From NCBI RefSeq assembly GCF_020524005.1, contig NZ_JAIVKK010000006.1:186001-250000 (forward strand): a DNA stretch of 64,000 nt. The letters run 5' to 3'. This document shows positions 9,850 to 18,579 of this stretch, piece by piece (position 1 is the first letter of the stretch; each line of letters starts with the position of its first letter). A program made the translations under genes and the position numbers. Below the pieces are notes generated by a model. The model was not told the DNA's origin. It saw only the letters and a program-made list of their open reading frames with translations, and did no database searches. This stretch comes from Microbulbifer aggregans. Its GTDB lineage: Bacteria; Pseudomonadota; Gammaproteobacteria; Pseudomonadales; Cellvibrionaceae.

Positions 9850-11826
9850 TCAGTGCAAGAAATATGAGAAATCCGCATATAGCGCCGGAGCATCATATTC
9901 ACGATCAAATTTTGGATCTGAATATTTCGACATCGTTGGCCATGCAGCAGATACCTGAGCGGACCAGCTGTCTTTCCAGTTGAGCTTTAAAAGGATTCCA
10001 GCCCCGGAAAGTGCACCCCAATCGTTGGTGGATGTAGCATCGTAGTATGTGGAAACTCCATAAGCAGCATCCGCGATCACGGCAAACTGGAGCAATTCAC
10101 TCAAGCGGCTCCCAAACACTTTGGTATTAATTGCATCTGGCAATGCGGGATACCATTCCGCAGAGAGCAATGCAGCTTGATCCGAGGAAAAGTCTCTCAC
10201 CTCAAAAGCTCGAACACCGTTCGCCCCTCCGAGAGAAAATTGTTCAAATGCGGGCAATTGCTGCTCACTGTATTGCCAACGGCTTTTTATAATGAGACGT
10301 GACTTATCTTCAGTGAACGGCATTGGTAAAAATAGAAGAGAACTGGTATCAACAGCTAACTTTTCAAACTCTTCATCTCGACCGTCAACACTCTGGTCTT
10401 GGTCAAGATTTTTTATATCCCCGTACTGGATCTTCACATTGACCATATTGAGCATGGGTATAGCGCCACTCGACAACTTATCGAAATACACCCCAACCTC
10501 GCCACCCACAACATGGTCACCGATCAAATCAGTGATCGCAGATAGATCTGTACTTTTACTGGTCGCGCTAATTGATCCGGTTATATTAAACTCCCTTGAT
10601 CGCCTGAACTTATGATCCAGGGTCATTGCATAACTTTCGTTGACACCGCTGATATCAAGGTAGTTAATCGTGTCGTAGGGATCTTCCACATTCGCGATAT
10701 CAAATTCATTGTAATCCGCAGAAATCTGGAGCCTTGTTCGAGGGCTAAATACCGGCAAACTGTATTTGAGTTGACCTAATTGAGATCCGACGGCCAGATC
10801 CGAGTTCGTATCACTAGCAGACTTCAAAAACCCAACCGTCAAAGAATCGCCGACTCCTGTTGGGTTAAACCAGTCGACGGCAGTGTATATCCTGCTGTCA
10901 CCGGTAAAAATCGAACCGTGGTTATCCATGCGTGACACAAGTTGCCAACTGCTTTCGTCACGAACCTTCAAGTTTAACTTTGTCTCTCCGGGGTTATCTC
11001 CCGGACTGAAATAACCGGTAACGTTGGAGCTGGGCAAGTCATTGAGTAAATACAGGGATTCCTCGATATCCTCACGATTTACCAACTTTCCTTTTTGCCC
11101 ATCAAAGGCAGATGCGAGCCGCTCGGCGCTGTATACCTGGTTATCATGTACTGCGACCTGACCAAGGATGCCCTCCTGGACGGTAAACGTAACAATTCCG
11201 TCTTTTACTTCCTGCGCGGGAATTTGAACTTGCGCGAGAAACAAACCCTTCTTCCGGTAAAAGCGCGTAAGTTGCGCAGCGATATCTTCAAGGTCCGCGT
11301 AGGTCAGACCACGCTGTGCATTTTGGCGCTCAATAACGTTAACCAGTTTCCTCAGCTGTTGCGGGCCAAGCTTGTCAGCGCTGAAGCGGGCGCCCATGCC
11401 ATCCAGTAACAAGGCCAGTTCTTCCAGGTTTTTGACGGTATAGCCAGCGGCGAGCACCTTATCTTCCTGCATATATTTTGACCGCAGGGATTCTGCCAGC
11501 GCCTCTATCTCCTCGCGCTCTATGCCAAATTCTGGATACTCTTCCAGACGGTGAAACAGGATTTTTTTTACGGAAATTCGGGGGCCAAGTTCCCGACCGG
11601 AAACTTCCGGGATGTCCGCATCCAGGTTGGGGTCCCGAGCCTCTTTTGCGCGACGCTCAAACTCACCGTTTAATATATCGTCATCAACGGTTGGCAGATC
11701 CTGCTCGAAGGCCGCACGCACGCGGCTTCTAAAGTTCGAAGTGTCTTCCTGCGCTTCCACTACACTACTGGCAACCATTAGCCCGAGCATGGAAATCGAC
11801 AACAGTCCCTTGTATTTAGAATCCAC
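9850..11826 (-). CDS. TpsB: outer-membrane two-partner-secretion transporter (ShlB/FhaC family)
   Basis: This protein secretes the TpsA encoded immediately downstream. The layout fits the family. A signal peptide (about residues 1-26, ending VVEA) is followed by an N-terminal periplasmic segment, two POTRA-like domains (about 175-290, including a YxKxGxxxAQVxIPxQ-type stretch) and a C-terminal beta-barrel of about 360 residues. Start: the open frame extends to a TTG at 11907 without a signal-like sequence or ribosome site. GTG 11826 has AAGGGGG just upstream and puts the signal peptide at the N-terminus, so it is chosen (658 aa). The loop-6 VRGY/F signature of Omp85/TpsB proteins appears as VRAF (in GANGVRAFEVRD), an unusual change. 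It lies ~100 bp downstream of the kinase gene on the same strand. Confidence 0.9.
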   Translation of the reverse strand: MDSKYKGLLSISMLGLMVASSVVEAQEDTSNFRSRVRAAFEQDLPTVDDDILNGEFERRAKEARDPNLDADIPEVSGRELGPRISVKKILFHRLEEYPEFGIEREEIEALAESLRSKYMQEDKVLAAGYTVKNLEELALLLDGMGARFSADKLGPQQLRKLVNVIERQNAQRGLTYADLEDIAAQLTRFYRKKGLFLAQVQIPAQEVKDGIVTFTVQEGILGQVAVHDNQVYSAERLASAFDGQKGKLVNREDIEESLYLLNDLPSSNVTGYFSPGDNPGETKLNLKVRDESSWQLVSRMDNHGSIFTGDSRIYTAVDWFNPTGVGDSLTVGFLKSASDTNSDLAVGSQLGQLKYSLPVFSPRTRLQISADYNEFDIANVEDPYDTINYLDISGVNESYAMTLDHKFRRSREFNITGSISATSKSTDLSAITDLIGDHVVGGEVGVYFDKLSSGAIPMLNMVNVKIQYGDIKNLDQDQSVDGRDEEFEKLAVDTSSLLFLPMPFTEDKSRLIIKSRWQYSEQQLPAFEQFSLGGANGVRAFEVRDFSSDQAALLSAEWYPALPDAINTKVFGSRLSELLQFAVIADAAYGVSTYYDATSTNDWGALSGAGILLKLNWKDSWSAQVSAAWPTMSKYSDPKFDREYDAPALYADFSYFLH

Positions 11827-11881
11827 CTTTCCCCCTTCAGAAAGATTCGCAATCGATTGTCGAGCACATGCCGACAAACAT

Positions 11882-11904
11882 AAGCCATGCAAAAAGCACG
11901 GCTT
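11882..11904 (-). other. Short hairpin between the kinase gene and tpsB
   Basis: Nine-base arms (AAGCCATGC / GCACGGCTT, one wobble pair on the transcribed strand) flank a 5-base loop. No U-run follows, so it does not look like a strong terminator. It may leave read-through from the kinase gene into tpsB possible, or may be incidental. Confidence 0.35.
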
Positions 11905-11929
11905 CAATTTCTAATTGAGTGTTGCGCGA

Positions 11930-14506
11930 TTAGCGCGTAAGACTGCGCACCACCCGGAATCCGGTCACTTCATCAGCCGTGCCATCGTGCATGATCTTCG
12001 ATGTGGTCAAGCAACGGCTCATGGCGTCGAGGTGGTTACCACCGGCAGCAATCAGATCGCCCTCTGATCCCAGCACCCACTCCTGCACATTGCCGACGGC
12101 ATTGACAATGCCGTACTGGTTGGCAGCACCACTTGTGGAGGGCACGAGCTCCGCGCCCTTCTCAATACCGCCATAGTTGAGATAACAGTTTCGGTCAGCA
12201 ATTTCCGCCTGACCGCCGGCACTCGCGGCGGCGAACCATTCGCGCTCAGAGGGAAGCCGGTAGGTACGACCAGTTTCTTCAGACAGCCAGTTCAGATATC
12301 CCTGCACCTGCTCGATATCAATTTTATTGACCGGCATATCATCCCGAGCTCGCCCAGTGTCATCACAGGCACCGGTCGCGAGGCAGTACTCACCGAATTC
12401 CCGGTTGCTGATTTCATACTTACCCACGGCTACTGGCCAGCCACCATCACCTTTAACAACCACCAGCTCCGGCCCTTTGTCACCGCCTTGCATAGGGTCG
12501 GCGCAGCTATAGCGCTCACCCCGGCCTCCAGAACCAGGGCTAAGGTGGCCGCAGTAGTCCAGCTCGAACTCGGTCAGTACACGCTGCTCCGGCAGCATCG
12601 CTCGCGCATCGGTCAGCAAAACATCCGTACGTTCAGGGCTGCGACCGGCAAGCTTGCCAAAACAGCCTACGAATTCATCGGCGAGAACAGGGCGTACCTT
12701 CTGAGCTTTTGTTTGATCAATGTCAGCCAAGCGCGACAGTGATGCGGCAACCTCACCTATGCGCATACCAAAGCTACAACTCAGTGCTTGCTCCATCTCA
12801 TCGAGCTCAGCATCCAGCGCTTGCTGCTGCTTGAGCGCTTCGAGGCGACGCTGTTCCTGGAGTGCCTGTATCCGGATCCGCTCGGCCTCCCGCTCAGCGG
12901 CCCGCCGCTCGGCGTCCATCTTGCGCTGCAACTCTTCGCGCTCCTCCTGAAGCTGCTGGCGCACCTCATCCGCTCCTTCTACCTGCGCATTCCAGGAAGC
13001 CGCCCGCCCCAACATTTCATCGGCGGGTTCCAGATTGCCAAGGGTCAACTGACCAGTGGCAGCCGCCACAAAGAGGTCGGAGACGTTCTGACGAATCCGT
13101 TCCGGATAGGCGGTATCAGATGGGTTGAGTGATTCGTATTCGCTGAGCTCGATACGCACGTCCCTCTCCCAGGATGGCGTCAGGACACTCAGTGCTACCA
13201 GGCGATCAATGGCTTCGCGCTTGTCCGAGATTCGGCGCTCGATTAATTCCTTTTGGTGCTTGCGTTCAAGCTCCTCAGCAACACGCTTCTGCTCCGCAGC
13301 GTTCTGCTTCTCCAGATAGGAATACCCAACGCCCACACCAACGAGAACAGCAACAAACAAACTACCTAACGCCCACTTCCAGCCGCTATTGGTAAAGAAC
13401 CGATGAACGAATCGCTCCACCGTAGGAGTTCGATCCTCCCGGTGAAATGCGAGCGCGGCCTCCAACGCCCGCCATTGGCGGCGACTGAGCGACTTGATGC
13501 GTTTGGGTTTTAGCTTTTTCTTGAAGGCCTTATCGGCAGGAAGCTTGTCAAAAGGGTGGCGACCGGCGAAGAGCTCATAGGCAACACAGCCCAGCGCATA
13601 TACATCGTCGCTAGGTTGAGGTTCCCCACCCTCGAGCATTTCCAGACTGGCATAGGCCGGTGTCAGAGCGCCAAGTGTGCCCGCGTCAAAGATCGTTTGC
13701 TCGCCTGCCTTACTCGCTATACCGCCTTCGGATACGGCGCGCGCGATACCGAAGTCGATAACTTTGGCACCATTGCGGTTGGTGACGAAGATATTCCCCG
13801 GCTTGAAGTCAGAATGCACAATTCTATGGGAGTGGGCGTATATCAGTGCCTGTGCCACATCGCGAAAAATAGCTATCGCTTTCTCTTTGCCTACGCCGAC
13901 CCCGGAGTTCTCCCTGAGGAGCTTATCCAGTGGAGATCCCTCAAGAAACTCCATGGTCATAAATACGCGATCGCCTTCCCGGTCAAAGTCGAAGACGGTA
14001 ACAATATTGGGGTGAGCCAGAGTTTGCGATTTGCGCGCTTCGCGCTGCAAGGAGACAAATGCGTCGGGGTGCTTCTGGAAATCCTCATTGAGCAATTTGA
14101 TTGCCACGTAAGGATTGCTGTCGTTGGCTTCGAGCTTGCGTCGGTCGAGCGCCTTAAACACGGCACCCATACCGCCAACACCTAACAGCTTGTCGAGCTC
14201 AAAGCGACCCTTGATCACCGTTTTGGTAACCGCGCCTTCGCGCTCGCCGGAGGGCTCGAAATGCACCGCTTCACGCGGCTTGGGCAAGGATGGCGTTGAT
14301 GGCTTCGCAGGAGAAGAGTCCACGATTACCGTGGCGTCCGACGCCGCCATTGCAACGGGATTCGACTCCAATCCTGGGTTTCTTGCGATCGGCGGATGAT
14401 CGTTAGCACCGGTATTTTCATTTCCGACAAAAACCGTTATATCAGAATCGGTACATGCCGATAGTGATTCGCCAGCCGTTTTGACTATTCGGGTCTTGTC
14501 GTTCAC
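11930..14506 (-). CDS. ppkA: PpkA-like T6SS serine/threonine kinase with C-terminal formylglycine-generating-enzyme-like domain
   Basis: This membrane-anchored kinase probably phosphorylates the T6SS FHA protein to switch secretion on (known for PpkA; inferred here). Numbering from ATG 14512: a disordered N-terminus (~100 aa); a kinase domain ~103-370 with glycine loop GVGGMG (111-116), Lys139, HSDFKPGN (233-240) and DFG (253-255); a transmembrane helix ~379-400; a charged coiled coil ~405-600; and a C-terminal sulfatase-modifying-factor-like domain ~690-855 ending GFRVVR. The catalytic loop reads HSD rather than HRD, so it is a non-RD kinase. Start: the ribosome site AGGGAG abuts ATG 14512 but is ideally spaced for the in-frame GTG at 14506, which is preferred. 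It is divergent from hcp. The partner phosphatase is at 42.6 kb. Confidence 0.88.
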   Translation of the reverse strand: MNDKTRIVKTAGESLSACTDSDITVFVGNENTGANDHPPIARNPGLESNPVAMAASDATVIVDSSPAKPSTPSLPKPREAVHFEPSGEREGAVTKTVIKGRFELDKLLGVGGMGAVFKALDRRKLEANDSNPYVAIKLLNEDFQKHPDAFVSLQREARKSQTLAHPNIVTVFDFDREGDRVFMTMEFLEGSPLDKLLRENSGVGVGKEKAIAIFRDVAQALIYAHSHRIVHSDFKPGNIFVTNRNGAKVIDFGIARAVSEGGIASKAGEQTIFDAGTLGALTPAYASLEMLEGGEPQPSDDVYALGCVAYELFAGRHPFDKLPADKAFKKKLKPKRIKSLSRRQWRALEAALAFHREDRTPTVERFVHRFFTNSGWKWALGSLFVAVLVGVGVGYSYLEKQNAAEQKRVAEELERKHQKELIERRISDKREAIDRLVALSVLTPSWERDVRIELSEYESLNPSDTAYPERIRQNVSDLFVAAATGQLTLGNLEPADEMLGRAASWNAQVEGADEVRQQLQEEREELQRKMDAERRAAEREAERIRIQALQEQRRLEALKQQQALDAELDEMEQALSCSFGMRIGEVAASLSRLADIDQTKAQKVRPVLADEFVGCFGKLAGRSPERTDVLLTDARAMLPEQRVLTEFELDYCGHLSPGSGGRGERYSCADPMQGGDKGPELVVVKGDGGWPVAVGKYEISNREFGEYCLATGACDDTGRARDDMPVNKIDIEQVQGYLNWLSEETGRTYRLPSEREWFAAASAGGQAEIADRNCYLNYGGIEKGAELVPSTSGAANQYGIVNAVGNVQEWVLGSEGDLIAAGGNHLDAMSRCLTTSKIMHDGTADEVTGFRVVRSLTR

Positions 14507-14512
14507 AACCAT

Positions 14513-15084
14513 CTCCCTGGTGTAAATCTGCCGCGTTTCCGTTCACGAGCTATACGCCGCCTCCGCACCTTGAGGGCAGCCAACGTTAGAGAGCCATCTT
14601 TAAGCGTTAGACAGCCCCATGCAAGGGCGCGAAGTATAACGAACCGAAAAGTACGCAACAATTAAAGTCAGCACACAATACGCCGAATTTGGATTACATT
14701 CTCTTACATATACTTAAGAGACCCGCCAAACAAAACGGTCGTACCAAATCCAAAATAAAACGGTAGTACCACTTAGGCAGGAGAAACTCTTAAATTCGTA
14801 CCAGAGTCAAATTATTGGTATTTAACAGATATAAAAAAACATTTATAAAATTCGTACCAGAGTAAAAATCTGCAGAACCCAAAAACCCTACCCCCTACTG
14901 ATATCGATCAATTAATAGGTACCAGAGTCAAAAAAATACACAAATTTAATAGTTTTTTTTTACTCTTCGGTCTGATTAAATTCCTCCCGCTTGCCAATTT
15001 GGCAAAACCTGAACTACTGCTATTCGCGGTGGCAAAGGATTAACCACCAAGTTCGAAAGTCCATACCAATTTGAGGGATTTAAA
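14513..15084. promoter_or_regulatory. 572-bp divergent intergenic region with five GTACCA motifs upstream of hcp
   Basis: No gene was seen. The region is A/T-rich. Between 14735 and 14930 the motif GTACCA occurs five times on the plus strand. Two copies sit in AAAACGGT(C/A)GTACCA (near 14734-14746 and 14759-14771). Three sit in GTACCAGAGT(C/A)A (near 14798, 14854 and 14919). Repetition in one orientation upstream of the most highly expressed T6SS gene suggests binding sites for an activator or repressor. No sigma-54 -24/-12 element with correct spacing was found. The hcp ribosome site lies in TTTGAGGGATTTAAA just before 15085. Confidence 0.6.
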
Positions 15085-15573
15085 ATGGCTATTTACATGA
15101 ACTTCAATAGCAAGGCACCTGCCGGTAACGTAACTGCAAAAGGTTACGAAGACTGGATCGAAGTAGAAAGCTTCAACTTCGGTGTTGGCCGTGGCATCAC
15201 CATGGAAGCCGGCGCAATGGCAAACCGTGAAGCAACCCGCCCAAGCCTGAGCGAAATCACCCTGACCAAGCGTATCGACGCTGCATCCGGTGGCCTGTTC
15301 AAGTCTTCAGTCTCTGGCGACGAAGGCGTTAAAGTAGAAATCCATGTTGTTCAGACCGGTGCAAACGCGGTAGAAAAGTACGCTGTTTACTCTTTGGAAG
15401 ATGCCATCATCTCTTCTTACAGCATCAGCGCTTCCGCTGGCGGCCCTCCCATGGAGTCTATCTCCCTCAGCTTTGCCAAGATTGAGGCCGACCTCAACCA
15501 CGCGGACAAAACCAACAAGAACCCGAAAAACATGCGCGTTGGATACGATCTCACCACTGCGACTGTTCTGTAA
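15085..15573 (+). CDS. hcp: Hcp, T6SS inner-tube protein
   Basis: Hcp hexamers stack to form the tube that is propelled by sheath contraction and carries small effectors. The 162-aa length and sequence fit the Hcp1 family: an N-terminal MAIYMNFNS strand, the GxxxVxxFNFGVGR region, and a C-terminal SISLSFAKIE strand. No C-terminal toxin extension is present. Start ATG 15085 follows TGAGGGATTTAAA. It heads the plus-strand hcp-vgrG-unknown-PAAR cassette, but a strong hairpin right after it suggests hcp is mostly transcribed alone at high level. Confidence 0.97.
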   Translation: MAIYMNFNSKAPAGNVTAKGYEDWIEVESFNFGVGRGITMEAGAMANREATRPSLSEITLTKRIDAASGGLFKSSVSGDEGVKVEIHVVQTGANAVEKYAVYSLEDAIISSYSISASAGGPPMESISLSFAKIEADLNHADKTNKNPKNMRVGYDLTTATVL

Positions 15574-15591
15574 TTTTACTTTCGGTTTCGC

Positions 15592-15637
15592 AAAGGGCCG
15601 GAGGGCCACAGTCTACGGCTGTGGACCCCGGCCTTTT
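15592..15637 (+). terminator. Stem-loop terminator after hcp
   Basis: A long GC-rich, slightly bulged stem (AAAGGGCCGG..GGGCCACAG paired with CTGTGGACCCCGGCCTTTT) lies 15-60 bp after the hcp stop and ends in a short T run. It would limit read-through into vgrG, consistent with a higher requirement for Hcp. Confidence 0.7.
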
Positions 15638-15730
15638 GGCGTTTAAAACACGCTATCGACAACCAATATTGATTTGGTTATCGATAGTAGAATTTGTATT
15701 TTCTGGCACCTACAAGGAATTGGGGCTGAT

Positions 15731-17584
15731 ATGTCTTCTCTTAATCAAGAAAAACGTATGATTCGTGTCACTACTCCAATTGGGAAAGACACTTTCATTG
15801 CCACAGCTTTTCATGGCGAAGAACATATATCGAAGCCTTTCCGGTTTCAGGCGTCATTGCTTTCGGACAACCATGACATATCGCAATCGGATATAGTCGG
15901 AAAAACCTTTACTGCGAGCATCCATCATGCAGGAAAAACTCGCCAAATTAATGGATTCGTAACCAATTTCTCCATGCTCGATGTTAATGCGGAAGGCATG
16001 CGAAAATATGAGGCGATTATCCAACCTGGACTATGGTTTTGTAACCTCTCAGGAACAAACCGTGTATTCGAGGACAAAACGGCTACCGAAATTATTAAAG
16101 AGGTTCTTTCTGAATACTCCCGCGTCGTACAATTTTCGGACAAGTCAACTCGATCAGTTATATCTAGAGAGTACTGTGTACAATTTGGCGAAACAGACTT
16201 TCAATTCATAGATCGCCTGCTTTCAGAGGAAGGGATCAGCTACTACTTTAAGCACACCGAAAATTCACATGAGCTTGTTTTTTGTGATTCCCCAAAGGGA
16301 TTTTACAAGTGTACCAATGAAGAAATTGAGTACGATGGCGGTGGAAGCCTGCCAACAAAAAACTCTGTAAGTTCCTGGCGAAGAGATTTCAATTACCATG
16401 GTGGTGGCTTTGAATTCAAGGATTACAACGAATACACGGTCGGCAAAGACAACAAGCAGGTTGTAAAAACAAAAAACGACATAAATAACGCCTCAGATTA
16501 TATTCAGAATATATATGGGCTAAATCACTTCCTCTCAAAAGGGGATAGTCAGCACGCGTTTAAGGACGACTACCATAAATCTCTGGCTGAGTGTGCAATT
16601 GAGGCCCAGGAATGCCGCTTTGACATTGCCCATGGGTCTAGCGATTGTCCGGAATTCAGTGCCGGCGGCCAATTTTCATTCGCCCACACGCTGAAATCCG
16701 AAAAAGGCGACTACCTACTCACATCGGTACGAATCGCTGCGACCGATAGTAATAGTGACGAAACCAGCTTCAGCAACAGCTTCCGCTGCATTCCCGACAA
16801 AGTAGTCCCGAGGCCGGACCCTTTTCTCGGCACTCGGCGAGACATTTCTCCGCAAATTGCCGAGGTTGTGGAAGTCTGCGCAACCCTTTCAGATAGCTCC
16901 AAGGACAAATTTACCCAGGTCAAAGTTAAATTCCCCTGGAATTCGGAGCAAAACAGTTGCTGGGTCCGAGTAATGCAATCATTTGCGGGAAAAAACTGGG
17001 GAGCCAACTTTGTTCCTCGCGTTGGACAGGAAGTCATTATCACTTATATCAATGGCGACCCCGATCGCCCTGTGGTAACAGGCGCGGTATATAACGGCTA
17101 TAACCTTGGTCCAAATTTCAACGCAAGCCAAAGCGGGTGGAAAACCCAACTCGATGGCAGCAAATTCAATGAGCTTAAGTTTGACGACAAGAAAGACGCA
17201 GAAGAAATTTATATGGAAGCAGGCAAGGACCATAACTTTGTCGTGCACAATGATCAGACTGGAAAAATTGAGAACAACCAGTCTATTGAAGTAAAGCAGA
17301 ACCGTGACATCCTGATCACTGACGGTAACGAAAGCACTAATATCAGCAAGGGCAACCACTCCCTGATGATTAAAAGCGGCACGCAGACTACCGATGCCAA
17401 GGGTGCCATAACGATTACGTCAAAGACGTCGATCGAGCTCAAAGTCGCCGGCAACAGTATCAAGATCACCAATTCCGGTATCACAATCAAAGGTACCATG
17501 TTGTCCTGTAAAGGCGATTCCATGGCGGAAATGAAGGCTGGTGGCATTTTGACGCTCAAGGGCGGCCTTACCAAGATTAATTGA
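15731..17584 (+). CDS. vgrG: VgrG, T6SS spike trimer protein
   Basis: VgrG forms the needle tip above the Hcp tube and is capped by PAAR. The 617-residue protein has the gp27-like N-terminal part (SLNQEKRMIRVTTPIGKD..., with the FRFQ and GKTFTASI regions). The gp5-like OB fold contains VKVKFPWNSE, SFAGKNWGANFVPRVGQEV and INGDPDRPVVTGAVYNG. The C-terminus is a repetitive beta-helix ending LTLKGGLTKIN, with no extra effector domain. An upstream in-frame ATG (15674) lacks family homology; ATG 15731 with AAGGAATTGGGG upstream is chosen. Codon use looks more A/T-rich than the housekeeping genes at the right end. It is 12 bp from the next gene. Confidence 0.96.
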   Translation: MSSLNQEKRMIRVTTPIGKDTFIATAFHGEEHISKPFRFQASLLSDNHDISQSDIVGKTFTASIHHAGKTRQINGFVTNFSMLDVNAEGMRKYEAIIQPGLWFCNLSGTNRVFEDKTATEIIKEVLSEYSRVVQFSDKSTRSVISREYCVQFGETDFQFIDRLLSEEGISYYFKHTENSHELVFCDSPKGFYKCTNEEIEYDGGGSLPTKNSVSSWRRDFNYHGGGFEFKDYNEYTVGKDNKQVVKTKNDINNASDYIQNIYGLNHFLSKGDSQHAFKDDYHKSLAECAIEAQECRFDIAHGSSDCPEFSAGGQFSFAHTLKSEKGDYLLTSVRIAATDSNSDETSFSNSFRCIPDKVVPRPDPFLGTRRDISPQIAEVVEVCATLSDSSKDKFTQVKVKFPWNSEQNSCWVRVMQSFAGKNWGANFVPRVGQEVIITYINGDPDRPVVTGAVYNGYNLGPNFNASQSGWKTQLDGSKFNELKFDDKKDAEEIYMEAGKDHNFVVHNDQTGKIENNQSIEVKQNRDILITDGNESTNISKGNHSLMIKSGTQTTDAKGAITITSKTSIELKVAGNSIKITNSGITIKGTMLSCKGDSMAEMKAGGILTLKGGLTKIN

Positions 17585-17596
17585 TGGAGCGAATCA

Positions 17597-18175
17597 ATGA
17601 CTGATCTGGTAAAAGTACGTGCAGCGACCGCTGAGGAGTTGCTCGCAAATATAGATTTAAGTGATGAAGCCTCCGAGTATATCGTCGCGGATACGGCGCC
17701 GGAAATTAGTATTGTTCGGTTAATGGATGCGGGACTTTACCCTGACGCAGTTAAATTACTTGCCCACGGACTACCGAAACGAGAATCCGTTTGGTGGTCT
17801 TGCCTCTGTACCCGGGATACACACAACCCACAAACCGATGAAAACAATACAAAGGCATTACTTGCGGCGGAAAGCTGGGTAAAAAATCCTACTGAAGAGC
17901 GGCGTCAGATCTGCAAGCGCCTGGGTGAGATAACCAAACACCAAACCCCCGCCAGCTGGGCCGCGACCGCCGCTAGTTGGTGCCACGGCAGCCTTGCTGG
18001 CCCCGGAGAACCTGCGATTGAGCCACCGGAACACCTGTACGCGCATGCTGTTTCAGGTAGTGTTACTCTTGCTGCCGTTCTATCAGACCCTGTCGACCCG
18101 ACAAAGTCTTTCAAAAAATATCTTGCGCAGGGGCTGGATCTCGCCCGGGGCGGCAACGGACAGGCAGGGCAATAG
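17597..18175 (+). CDS. Unknown T6SS-associated protein between vgrG and PAAR
   Basis: This 192-aa soluble protein has no signal peptide or membrane helix. It lies between vgrG (12 bp) and PAAR (3 bp), the position where adaptor/chaperone or effector genes usually sit. It resembles, from memory, small conserved T6SS-linked proteins of the DUF6931 kind (helical, with conserved Trp/Cys such as ESVWWSCLCTR and AAESWVKNPTEERR), but that identification is tentative. No catalytic motif of a known toxin is visible and it lacks the DUF4123, DUF2169 and DUF1795 adaptor features. A role as loading adaptor for the VgrG-PAAR spike is the simplest inference. The start ATG follows ATGGAGCGAATCA. Confidence 0.7.
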   Translation: MTDLVKVRAATAEELLANIDLSDEASEYIVADTAPEISIVRLMDAGLYPDAVKLLAHGLPKRESVWWSCLCTRDTHNPQTDENNTKALLAAESWVKNPTEERRQICKRLGEITKHQTPASWAATAASWCHGSLAGPGEPAIEPPEHLYAHAVSGSVTLAAVLSDPVDPTKSFKKYLAQGLDLARGGNGQAGQ

Positions 18176-18178
18176 ACT

Positions 18179-18472
18179 ATGGGGAAGCCGGCATCACGAC
18201 TGACCGATATGCACGTGTGTCCAATGGTTACTGGCACAGTACCTCATGTCGGGGGACCGATAGTGAGCCCTGGAGGGCCCACTGTCATTATTGGCGGGAT
18301 ACCCTCAGCAACGGTAGGGAGCACCTGTACCTGCGTCGGTCCACCAGACACGATAGCGTCCGGAAGTACAACCGTATTGATCCAGGGTAAGCCAGCAGCG
18401 CGTATGGGGGATTCGACTGGCCACGGCGGTAAAATAGTGGTTGGCTGTCCTACCGTACTGGTTGGTGGGTAG
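18179..18472 (+). CDS. PAAR-domain spike-tip protein
   Basis: This 97-aa PAAR protein forms the sharp cone on the VgrG trimer. It shows the glycine-rich PAAR repeats: GKPASRLTDMHVCP at the N-terminus, SPGGPTVIIGG in the middle and GKPAARMGDSTGHGG near the end. Conserved His/Cys residues could bind the tip metal. It consists of the PAAR domain only, with no toxin fused, so effectors must be bound non-covalently or be encoded elsewhere. It starts 3 bp after the preceding stop, so it is translationally linked to the unknown gene upstream. Confidence 0.95.
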   Translation: MGKPASRLTDMHVCPMVTGTVPHVGGPIVSPGGPTVIIGGIPSATVGSTCTCVGPPDTIASGSTTVLIQGKPAARMGDSTGHGGKIVVGCPTVLVGG

Positions 18473-18527
18473 CATTCAGGCTAAAGGTACATTAGCCGTT
18501 TAACTTGCTTTCTTGTTGGTCACTAAT

Positions 18528-18555
18528 AAAAAGCCCTCCTGTCGGAGGGCTTTTT
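18528..18555. terminator. Bidirectional intrinsic terminator between PAAR and tssH
   Basis: A perfect stem AAAAAGCCCTCC / GGAGGGCTTTTT with a 4-base loop lies between convergent genes. It has A- and T-runs on both sides, so it can terminate the hcp-vgrG-PAAR transcript and the tssA-tssH transcript. Confidence 0.93.
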
Positions 18556-18579
18556 ATTCCACGGCTTATTTGTCAGGTA

